From Nonomuraea longispora (lineage in GTDB: Bacteria > Actinomycetota > Actinomycetes > Streptosporangiales > Streptosporangiaceae), in contig NZ_SMJZ01000004.1 of assembly GCF_004348345.1 (NCBI RefSeq), positions 1 to 64,000 of the forward strand: a stretch of 64,000 bases of DNA, given 5' to 3'. Of the stretch, positions 56,905 to 64,000 are shown one piece after another. The position numbers were made by a program, and so were the translations under genes. Positions within the stretch are counted from its first letter, which is position 1; the number at the start of each line of letters is the position of its first letter. The notes beneath the pieces are model-generated. The model did not search any database. It was not told where the DNA came from and saw only the letters and a program-made list of their open reading frames with translations.

Positions 56905-57920
56905 TGCGCCGCTCCGGAGGTACGCAGGCGGGCGTCGATCATGCGGTTGACCGCATCGCCCACGAGATTCCCGATGACGTAGAGGATCGCGCTCAGCAGA
57001 ATAAAGCTCTGGACCAGCGCGAAGTCCTGGGACGAGATGCCCTCGGTGAGCATGGCGCCGACGCCTGGCCAGTTGAACACCGTCTCGACCAGCACGCTGC
57101 CGGTGATCATGGTGGCCAGGATCAGCCCGCACGAGCTCACGGTGGGCAGGAGACTGTTGGCCAGCACATGGCGGACGTGAGTGGGCCAGGCCGCCACGCC
57201 CTTGCTGCGTACCACCAGAATGTAGGGCTGGACCGCCGTGTCGGCCATGTTCGCCGTCAGCAGCCGCGTGAGGAACGCCCACGGCAGCAGCGCCAGCGAC
57301 AGAACGGGCAGCACGAGGTGGGCGGCCGAGTCGCTGACTCCGATGATGTCGCCTTGGAGGGCGAAGTCGATCGTGTGGAAGCCGGTCACGGACGGCGGCG
57401 GCACAAGTTGCGGCGACAACCGGCCGCTCGGCCCCGGCCACCATCCGAGTTGGGCGGAGAACACGACGATGAGCACCAGCCCCACCCAAAAGGGCGGGCT
57501 GCCGAGCCCGACCAGGGCGAACAACCGCACCAGGCCACGCCGCAGCCCGGGGCGGAAGCTCGCCACACTGGCGCACACCAGCGCGCCCACGATGGCGAGC
57601 AGGAAAGCGTAGAGGGCAAGCTCGAACGTGGCGGCAAGGCGTGAGGTCAGCGCGGTGCGCACCTGTTCGCCCACCGAGAAGGAGTAGCCCCAGTCGCCCC
57701 TGACGAAGTCCCAGAGGAACAGGCCGTACTGTGCGAAGAACGGCTCGTCGAGCCCCAGACCGCGCCGGGTCGCCTCGATCGTCTCCTGGCCGGCGAGTGG
57801 CCCGGCGATCAGGCGGGCGGGGTCGCCGGGCAGCGCGCGGAGCACGACGAACGAGACGAACGACGCGAGCACGATGGTGACCACGCTGGCGGCCAGTCGT
57901 TGGCGGATGTCACGGAACAC
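56901..57920 (-). CDS. ABC importer permease, DppB/OppB type
   Basis: A 339-residue permease with about six helices; N-terminal RLAASVVTIVLASFVSFVVLRALPGDPARLI is the standard DppB start, and the RSKGVAAWPTHVRHVLANSLLPT loop is the EAA motif that docks on the ATPase. It works with the DppC-type permease encoded just upstream in the operon. Confidence 0.94.
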   Translation of the reverse strand: MFRDIRQRLAASVVTIVLASFVSFVVLRALPGDPARLIAGPLAGQETIEATRRGLGLDEPFFAQYGLFLWDFVRGDWGYSFSVGEQVRTALTSRLAATFELALYAFLLAIVGALVCASVASFRPGLRRGLVRLFALVGLGSPPFWVGLVLIVVFSAQLGWWPGPSGRLSPQLVPPPSVTGFHTIDFALQGDIIGVSDSAAHLVLPVLSLALLPWAFLTRLLTANMADTAVQPYILVVRSKGVAAWPTHVRHVLANSLLPTVSSCGLILATMITGSVLVETVFNWPGVGAMLTEGISSQDFALVQSFILLSAILYVIGNLVGDAVNRMIDARLRTSGAAQ

Positions 57921-57941
57921 GCGGCACTCTCCTCTGGGCGG

Positions 57942-58787
57942 TCACGCGTCGGCCGAGCGGCGAGCCCGGATCTGGTCGGTGAGGATGTTGACCGCGATGA
58001 CCAATCCGAGCAGCGCGAGGCCCGGCGCCACGCCGACCCACCACTGGCCGCTGACCGCGTGCTGGAGCCCGTCATTGATCATCGCGCCCCACTCGGCCGT
58101 GGGCGGTCTCGCGCCGACGCCGATGTAACTGAGTGCGGCCAGCGTGATCACCGCGTTGCCGAAGTTCGCGGCTACCTGGATCGTCATCGTGGTACCGAGA
58201 TAGGGCACCACGTGACGCAGCGCGATACGCCAGCGAGGCAGCCCGATCGTGATCGCCGCCTCGACGAACGCTTCTGATCTGCTGCGCAGTGCTTCGCCGC
58301 GCAGTGTCACCGCGAACACCGGGATGATCGTCACGACGATCCCGATCACCGCGCTCTGGAGCCCGGTGCCGAGCGCGATGGCGATGGCCATGGTGAGCAG
58401 GAGTTGGGGGAAGGCCAGCACCGCGTTCATCGGTGCCATCAGTACGCGGTCGAGCCACCGCGCGCCCAGCCCGCAGGCCAGCGCGACGATCAGCCCGCCC
58501 ACGGAGCCGAGGACGACGGAGATCGCGGCCAGCATGATCGAGATGCCCGCCCCCACGGCGACGCGGGTCAGGACGTCGCGCCCTTCGCCGTCGGTTCCCA
58601 GCAGATGCTCGGCGCTCGGTTGCTGGAGCGTGTTCGTCACGTCGGCGACGTTGGACTGGTCCTGGACGAAGATCCCGGCGATGGCGAGCGTGAGGTAGGC
58701 CGCTAGGACGATGATCGTGATGATCCTCGGCCAGGGGCGCCGACTCGCCATCGTGGGGGCGGCTGTTACGGTGACGGCCATGGTCAC
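57942..58787 (-). CDS. ABC importer permease, DppC/OppC type
   Basis: A 281-residue permease: N-terminal helix (IITIIVLAAYLTLAIAGIF), HLLGTDGEGRDVLTRVAVGA (the conserved HxLGTDxxGRD motif of DppC), and an EAA-like loop (AAITIGLPRWRIALRHVVPYL). GTG 58787 overlaps the solute-binding protein stop (GTGA); ATG 58781 is the alternative start. Partner of the DppB-type permease, 21 bases downstream. Confidence 0.94.
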   Translation of the reverse strand: MTMAVTVTAAPTMASRRPWPRIITIIVLAAYLTLAIAGIFVQDQSNVADVTNTLQQPSAEHLLGTDGEGRDVLTRVAVGAGISIMLAAISVVLGSVGGLIVALACGLGARWLDRVLMAPMNAVLAFPQLLLTMAIAIALGTGLQSAVIGIVVTIIPVFAVTLRGEALRSRSEAFVEAAITIGLPRWRIALRHVVPYLGTTMTIQVAANFGNAVITLAALSYIGVGARPPTAEWGAMINDGLQHAVSGQWWVGVAPGLALLGLVIAVNILTDQIRARRSADA

Positions 58788-60403
58788 TTCGCCCAGGTGC
58801 GCATGTCGTACGAACTGGAGAAGTGGAACTTGCGCACTGACGTCGACAGGACGAACGGCGTGAGGCTCTGGTAGAGCGTCACGCGCGGATACGCCTCCAC
58901 CCAGTTCTTGGTGAGTTGTGCGTACAACCTGTCGCGTTCGGCCTCGTCGCTCGTCTTGCGCGCTTCGTCAAGCAACGGCGTGTTCGCCCGGACGCAGATG
59001 TAACCCGTGTTGAACGTCCCCACACTGCTGCACGCCTCGTCGTACTGCAGATAGTAGCCCGCGTTGGCCAGCGCGGGGCCGTCGAAGCGGAGCGTGGCCT
59101 GGCTCTTGCCGTTGTAGACGGCGTCGTTCCAGGCGCTGGAGGTCAGCGTGCGTACCGTGATGTTGATGCCGATCTGCTTGAGCGCGCTCTGGATGACCGT
59201 CGAGAGGGCCTTCTGGTTCTGGTCCCCCGCCAGGATGTCGAGCGTCACGTTGATCGGCGTCTTGACGCCCGACTTGTCCACCAGCTTCTTGGCCTCCTCG
59301 ACGTTCGCGGGGACCGGCTGTCCGTGTTCTTCGCTGTAGCCGGGCATCGAGGGCGGGATCGGCCCGTAGTACTGCTTGCCGAAGCCGTACAGGACGTTCT
59401 TGATGATGTCCTGGGCCGGTATGGCCTTGACCACGGCCTCGCGGAGGTCGCGGTTGGTCCACGGTTCCCGGTTGTTCGGCATGGTCATGACCATGGACTG
59501 GGTGTCGTCGTAGGCGACGACCTTCACGTTCTGCTTCGATTTCAGCGAGTTCAGCGCTGAGCCGCTCAGGCCGAAGGCGATGTCCGTCGTTCCGTTCTCG
59601 ACGTTCAGCAACTGCGTGGAGGGCGAGGTCACCCATGTGATCTGGATCTCCTCGCTCTCCGGCGGCAGCCCCCCGTACGTCGGGTTGGCCTTCAGCACGG
59701 CCGACGTGCCCGCGGAATAGGACGAGAGCACGTACGCGCCACCGCCGGCCGCATGCGAGTCCATCCAGGCGTTGCCTTCGTTGGCCTTCACGCCGCCGTT
59801 GGCTTCGACGAGCGTCGGGTCGACGATGCCGCCGGAGGTGTCGGCGAGCGCGGCGAGCACCTGGGGGTCCGGCTGGTTCAGCTTGATCACGACCGTCTCG
59901 TGGTCGGGCGCGTCGATGTCCTTGATCAGCGGCGGGTCCGTGTAGAGATCGTTGAGAATCGACGAGCCACACTGACCCATCGTGAGCGTCCGCTCGAGCG
60001 AGAACTCGACCGCCTCGGCGTCCATCGGCGCACCGCTGGGGAACTTCCAGCCGGTTTGCAGCTTGAAGACGTAGGTCTTGCCGTCTTCTGAGGTGTCCCA
60101 GCTCTTGGCCAGGTACGGCATGATCGTGGTGTAGTCGATCTGCGTGGTGCCTTCTGGGCCGCGCTTCGCGCCGAAGTCGACGAGGCGGGCGTAGAGCGAG
60201 TTGAGCAGTTGGCGGTCTTCGCCCGTACAACTCTTGGCCGGGTCGAGCGAGGCGGGTGCGGAAGCGAAGCTGACCTGCAGCGGTGAGGTGTCGCCCACTC
60301 TCGCGGTGGGGCCGACAACACCCAGCTTGTCGGCGGTGCAGCCGGTCAGCGCCAGAGCGCAGGACCCGGCGGCGCTGATCGCGGCGATGGTGCGGAGCCT
60401 CAC
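58784..60403 (-). CDS. Solute-binding lipoprotein, SBP_bac_5 (peptide) family
   Basis: A 539-residue periplasmic-type binding lipoprotein: signal peptide with lipobox LTGC (Cys22), then the cluster C fold with LVDFGAKRGPEGTTQ, KSWDTSEDGKTYVFKLQTGWKF and the conserved DAEAVEFSLERT. It should capture the compound and present it to the permeases. GTG 60403 overlaps the hydantoinase B stop (GTGA). Family members bind di-/oligopeptides, nickel or opines; the neighbouring hydantoinase genes suggest a cyclic amide or N-acyl amino compound. Confidence 0.94.
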   Translation of the reverse strand: MRLRTIAAISAAGSCALALTGCTADKLGVVGPTARVGDTSPLQVSFASAPASLDPAKSCTGEDRQLLNSLYARLVDFGAKRGPEGTTQIDYTTIMPYLAKSWDTSEDGKTYVFKLQTGWKFPSGAPMDAEAVEFSLERTLTMGQCGSSILNDLYTDPPLIKDIDAPDHETVVIKLNQPDPQVLAALADTSGGIVDPTLVEANGGVKANEGNAWMDSHAAGGGAYVLSSYSAGTSAVLKANPTYGGLPPESEEIQITWVTSPSTQLLNVENGTTDIAFGLSGSALNSLKSKQNVKVVAYDDTQSMVMTMPNNREPWTNRDLREAVVKAIPAQDIIKNVLYGFGKQYYGPIPPSMPGYSEEHGQPVPANVEEAKKLVDKSGVKTPINVTLDILAGDQNQKALSTVIQSALKQIGINITVRTLTSSAWNDAVYNGKSQATLRFDGPALANAGYYLQYDEACSSVGTFNTGYICVRANTPLLDEARKTSDEAERDRLYAQLTKNWVEAYPRVTLYQSLTPFVLSTSVRKFHFSSSYDMRTWAK

Positions 60404-62160
60404 GAGGAGTCGCTTTCCCTGCGCTGTGCCCGCTCCCGCTCGGTCGCCCTCGCGTCGACCGACAGCAGCCCGCCCACGTCGCGGTTCAGGTGGACACCGT
60501 AGATTGTCCTGGCGGCGTCGATGCCGAGGATGTCGTTGTCCACGTCGTTCAGCACGCGCGCGGGGTCACGGTCGAGGGGATGGCCATAACCGCCGCCACC
60601 GCCGGTATGGATTCCCATGATCGTCCCGTTGGGGATGGGGAAGTCGCCGACGCGCTCGTACTGGACCACAACCTCGCCCGACGGGTATGTCAGGACCGTC
60701 TTGGTGATGTCGCCCGCTTCACCGCCGTGCAGTCCGCGGGCCAGCCCGTCCTTGGTGCACTCGAGGGCTGTCTTGATCATGCAGTCGTCCTGCAGCACGC
60801 GGATGTCGCGTTTGACGCCCATCCCGCCGCGGAACTCGCCGGGCCCGGCCGACTCGGTGTTCAAGGCGAACTCCTCGCATCTGATCGGGTAACGGCTCTC
60901 CATCACCTCGACGGGCGTGTTGAGCGTGTCACCGTCACCAGTGAAGACCAGGGTTTCGCCGTCGTGACCCTCCCACGCGCCGTGCCCGCCCATGACCGGC
61001 TCGGCGAAGACGAACCGCTTGTTGGTGGCGCTCGTGCACAAGACGTAGTCGGAGACCATCTGGTACGAGGACGCGCGGCCACGGTGCGGTGCGACCTCCG
61101 TCATCGCGTGCACGATCATCTCCGTGACGCCGGTGCCGACATATCCGTAGGAGTCGCAGGGCGACGGCGCACCCGGGTTGACCAGCGTAGCCTCCTCGGG
61201 CCACGTCACGTCGACGACCTTGAGATGCGCCTCGTTCGTCGGGCCCAGCGGGTCCAGGATGCCCTTGACCGCCTCCACGGCAGCGCTGAGCGTGGCCGCC
61301 TCGCCGATGTTGATCGGGCCGGGCGCGGAGCGGGACGTGCCGTCGAAGGTGACGGTGAGCCGGTCACCCTCCACCGCGACCTGAACCGCGACGCGCGGCC
61401 GGTAGCCGCGGTCGACTCCGTCGAAGTCGAGCTCGACCTCTCGCTCCATCCGGCCGTCGGGCAGGGCCGCGATCTCCTGGCGGAGCGCGGACTCCGTCCG
61501 CTCGAGCACGTCACCCATGATGCCGGTGACGTCCTTGGGGTCGTACCTGTCGCACAGGGCCTGCACCCGGCGCGCACCGGTCAGGCACGTCGCGATCTGC
61601 GCGTGCAGGTCGCCCATCACGATGTGCGACACCCGTACGTTCGCCTCGATGAAGTCCAGCAGGTCGACGTTGGGCTCGCCGGCGATGTGCAGGCGCTGGT
61701 TGGTGAACCTCAGACCCTCCTGGTAGATCTCCGTGGAATCCACGGTCCACCCCCCGGGGCTCATGCCGCCGATGTCGGCCCAGTGCGCCATCGTGGCGGT
61801 GAACGCCACCAATGCGCCCTCGTGGAACACCGGCATGTAGACGGCCGTGTCCGAAAGGTGCGTGCCGGTGAGGTACGGGCAGTTCGCGATCAGCACGTCC
61901 CCGTCGCGGAAGCCGTCCTTGCCCCAGCGGCGGATGCCGGAGCGCACGGTCTCTGGCAGCGAACTGACGAACACCGGCAGCCCGGGAGCGTCGGCCCACA
62001 TGTCGCCGTCCGCGGAAAGGATCGTGACGCCGAAGTCCTTCACGTCGAAGATGAGCGGGTTGTAGGCGCTGCGGATGAGCGTGTCGTGCATCTCCCTGGC
62101 CGCCGAGACCAACGCGTTACGGGTGATCTCGGCCTTGACCGGGTCGGCGATGGTCTTCAT
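60400..62160 (-). CDS. Hydantoinase/oxoprolinase subunit B (HyuB) family protein
   Basis: A 586-residue HyuB-type protein: ADPVKAEITRNALVSAAREM start, then DVKDFGVTILSADGDMWADA and PGLPVFVSSLPETV, GMSPGGWTVDSTEIYQEGLR and ECTKDGLARGLHGGEAGDIT. In N-methylhydantoinases, 5-oxoprolinases and acetone carboxylases this subunit acts with the A subunit in an ATP-driven ring opening or carboxylation. It overlaps the A gene by four bases (ATGA). Confidence 0.94.
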   Translation of the reverse strand: MKTIADPVKAEITRNALVSAAREMHDTLIRSAYNPLIFDVKDFGVTILSADGDMWADAPGLPVFVSSLPETVRSGIRRWGKDGFRDGDVLIANCPYLTGTHLSDTAVYMPVFHEGALVAFTATMAHWADIGGMSPGGWTVDSTEIYQEGLRFTNQRLHIAGEPNVDLLDFIEANVRVSHIVMGDLHAQIATCLTGARRVQALCDRYDPKDVTGIMGDVLERTESALRQEIAALPDGRMEREVELDFDGVDRGYRPRVAVQVAVEGDRLTVTFDGTSRSAPGPINIGEAATLSAAVEAVKGILDPLGPTNEAHLKVVDVTWPEEATLVNPGAPSPCDSYGYVGTGVTEMIVHAMTEVAPHRGRASSYQMVSDYVLCTSATNKRFVFAEPVMGGHGAWEGHDGETLVFTGDGDTLNTPVEVMESRYPIRCEEFALNTESAGPGEFRGGMGVKRDIRVLQDDCMIKTALECTKDGLARGLHGGEAGDITKTVLTYPSGEVVVQYERVGDFPIPNGTIMGIHTGGGGGYGHPLDRDPARVLNDVDNDILGIDAARTIYGVHLNRDVGGLLSVDARATERERAQRRESDSS

Positions 62161-64000
62161 CGAGCGCTTCCTTTCCCGTCACGGGCGAGTTCGAGGTTTC
62201 CGGTGTCGTCCAGCGCGATAGTCCAACCGGGCGGCACGATCACGGTGGTCGTCCACTCGTCGATCACGGCCGGGCCGTGGAGCGTCACGCCGAGCCTGAG
62301 GTCGCTGCGCTCGAACACCGGGACGTCCTCGTACCAGCCGGTGGCGGGGAACCAGATGTCACGCGATGCCACGGGGACGACCTCATCCGCAGTCGCGGGG
62401 ACGGGGAACTTGGGACGTACGACGGGGGCAATGGCACGGCAGCGAAGCGTCACGACTTCGGTGAGCGCGCCGGGGTCGCCGTGGCCGTACCGCTCCTTGT
62501 GCCGCTCGGCGAACAGCCCCGGCAGGTCGCCGATGAGCTCCTCCGCATCGTGCTCGACGACGGTCGCGGCGATCGGGGTGCTGAGCGTGTGCTCCTGGCC
62601 GGCGAACCTGATCTCGGCGCTGTAGGAGCACTCGACGCCGCCGACGGGGAAGCCGTAGTCGTTCAGCGCGGCCGTCGCCTCAGCGTGCAACTCCTTCAGG
62701 TGACGTGCCAGCAGCGAGTGGTTGTCCGGCGTGATCGGGAGCGAGACGGTGACGGTCGCGTCCTCGCGGTAGTCGCTGTTGAGCATGCCCCACGCGGAGA
62801 ATCCCGCGGCGGCGGGCGGCACGAGCACGGTGCCGACGCCCAGTTCCTCACAGACCCCCGCGGCAAACAGGCCACCACCACCACCGAAGGAGACCAGGAC
62901 GAACTCGCGGGGGTCGAGGCCGCGTTGCGTGGTCATCTGCCTGATGGCGTTGGCCATGTTGGCCTGGGCGACCGCGACGATGCCCGCGGCGTGTTCCACC
63001 ACACTGGAGTCGTCGCCGAGTGCCTCAACGATGGCGCGTTCCGCGCGTCCCTTGTCCAGGGTCATCCGGCGACCGAGGAAGCGCTCCGGGTCGAGCATCT
63101 GGAGGATCACCTGGGCGTCCGTGACCGTGGGCCGCTTGCCGCCGAGCCCGAAGCAGGCCGGGCCTGGGTGGGCGCCCGCGCTCTCAGGCCCCACCTTCAG
63201 CGTGCCGGACAGCGGGTTGATCGAGGCGATCGAGCCGCCACCCGCTCCCACCGACACAATATCGATGACCGAACCCATGATCGGCCGCTTCTCGATGATC
63301 GTCTCTGATCGCTCGACCACCTCACCGTCGCGGATGAGGGCGACATCGTAGGTGGTGCCCCCGACGTCGGCGCAGATTCCGTTGCGGTACCTGGTCGCCG
63401 CGAGCAGCGCACGCGCGCCGACGACGCCACCGGCCGGGCCGGAATTGAGCGTGTCGACCGGGCGGCGTTCGGCGGTGCTGATCGGCGTGACGCCGCCGTT
63501 GGAGCGCAGGAACGCGATCGGATTGGTCAGCCCGCCCTCGCGCGTGGCCGACTCGACCGCGCGAGCGTAGCGGGAGAAGTGCGGCTGCGTGAAGGCGTTG
63601 ATGACCGTAGTGGAGGTGCGCTCGAACTCGCGCCACTCGCGTACGAGGTCGCTGGAGACGCTCACCGAGAGATCGGGGTACTGCGACCGTACGAAGTCGG
63701 CGACGAGTTGCTCGTTCTTCGGGTTCTTGTAGCTGTGCAGAAAGATGATCGCCACCGCTTCCACGCCCTGCTGGACAAGGAAGTCGACTTCGCGCCTGAC
63801 CTCGGCGAGGTCCACAGGACGAAGGACGCCGCCGTCGGCGGCCAGGCGCTCGTCGATCTCGCGGCGGAGCTTCCGCTCGACCAGGGGCTCGGCGGCGGTG
63901 ATCTGCAGGTCGAAGATCTCCGGCCGGCCACCGCGGCCCAGCTCAAGTACGTCTCTGAAGCCCTTGGTGGTGAGCAGCCCCGTTCTGGCGCCACGGAGCT
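62157..64000 (-). CDS. Hydantoinase/oxoprolinase subunit A (HyuA) family protein, 5' end outside window
   Basis: At least 613 codons of a HyuA-type protein, with no start in the window: the frame is open to base 64000, and its first residues (TGLLTTKGFRDVLELGRGGR) correspond to about residue 90 of full-length homologues. Visible motifs are RSNGGVTPIS, GPAGGVVGA, the phosphate-binding CADVGGTTYDVALI and VSVGAGGGSIA (actin-like ATPase fold), and LVSFGGGGGLFA. It is the ATP-using subunit. First visible gene of the operon. Confidence 0.94.
   Translation of the reverse strand, partial: LRGARTGLLTTKGFRDVLELGRGGRPEIFDLQITAAEPLVERKLRREIDERLAADGGVLRPVDLAEVRREVDFLVQQGVEAVAIIFLHSYKNPKNEQLVADFVRSQYPDLSVSVSSDLVREWREFERTSTTVINAFTQPHFSRYARAVESATREGGLTNPIAFLRSNGGVTPISTAERRPVDTLNSGPAGGVVGARALLAATRYRNGICADVGGTTYDVALIRDGEVVERSETIIEKRPIMGSVIDIVSVGAGGGSIASINPLSGTLKVGPESAGAHPGPACFGLGGKRPTVTDAQVILQMLDPERFLGRRMTLDKGRAERAIVEALGDDSSVVEHAAGIVAVAQANMANAIRQMTTQRGLDPREFVLVSFGGGGGLFAAGVCEELGVGTVLVPPAAAGFSAWGMLNSDYREDATVTVSLPITPDNHSLLARHLKELHAEATAALNDYGFPVGGVECSYSAEIRFAGQEHTLSTPIAATVVEHDAEELIGDLPGLFAERHKERYGHGDPGALTEVVTLRCRAIAPVVRPKFPVPATADEVVPVASRDIWFPATGWYEDVPVFERSDLRLGVTLHGPAVIDEWTTTVIVPPGWTIALDDTGNLELARDGKGSAR

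Noticed and set aside
60490-62625. 711-codon plus-strand frame opposite hydantoinase B
   Set aside because: Antisense shadow; the minus strand encodes a well-conserved HyuB family protein.

Overview
The window is GC-rich DNA (about 70 percent by eye) with frequent GTG starts, many 4-base start/stop overlaps (ATGA, GTGA) and strong G/C bias at third codon positions. The gene families are typical of soil actinomycetes: ECF sigma factors with C-terminal extensions, NarL-type two-component pairs, a SARP-NB-ARC-TPR regulator, class I P450s with a 3Fe-4S ferredoxin, and many TetR regulators. I infer an actinobacterium, probably near Streptosporangiaceae (Nonomuraea-like); no rRNA or other taxonomic marker is present. 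No rRNA, tRNA or CRISPR array was seen. The region looks accessory: regulator-plus-enzyme pairs alternate with gene remnants.

Layout. 1-5.6 kb: SulP anion transporter (5' end outside the window), two decayed genes, an ECF41/SigJ sigma factor, and a TetR regulator divergent from an NmrA-type NAD(P)-binding protein. 5.8-10.3 kb: an aminoglycoside-phosphotransferase-like kinase, a collapsed methyltransferase gene, an Ig-like repeat remnant, a NarL two-component pair and a small secreted protein. 10.6-12.8 kb: a DGPF (YCII) protein, an ECF42-type sigma factor and an SRPBCC protein preceded by an ECF42-like promoter. 13.1-15.9 kb: TetR divergent from a P450, then rhodanese and a truncated hydrolase. 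16-19.3 kb: P450 and MFS remnants, NmrA protein divergent from a WYL regulator, and a second DGPF protein. 19.4-23.8 kb: an ABC exporter with its own histidine kinase and response regulator in one operon.

24-35.5 kb: a membrane protein with a broken NmrA partner; a tiny HTH protein coupled to a beta-lactamase-fold enzyme behind twin palindromes; two paralogous secreted basic proteins in a divergent inverted arrangement; a lipoprotein, adaptor, ATPase and FtsX/MacB-type permease; and, convergent with these, an ArsR-like regulator, a 64-residue protein and a SARP regulator. 35.7-42.6 kb: HNH remnant, broken ferredoxin reductase, ferredoxin and P450, a frameshifted MFS gene, a third NarL two-component pair and a secreted TAP-type hydrolase.

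42.7-49.9 kb is bracketed by tyrosine-recombinase remnants and holds an O-methyltransferase with an iron-box-like promoter, a GntR-ABC operon with a perfect 26-bp palindrome, and a hydrolase divergent from TetR. 49.9-54 kb: TetR plus an LCM-type methyltransferase, remnants (FAD monooxygenase, P450, ABC ATPase), and an OmpA-domain lipoprotein. 54.1-64 kb is one tightly coupled seven-gene minus-strand operon: hydantoinase/oxoprolinase A (5' cut by the window) and B, a peptide-type solute-binding lipoprotein, two permeases, a fused double ATPase and an amidohydrolase. It looks like an uptake and ring-opening pathway for a cyclic amide or peptide-like compound.
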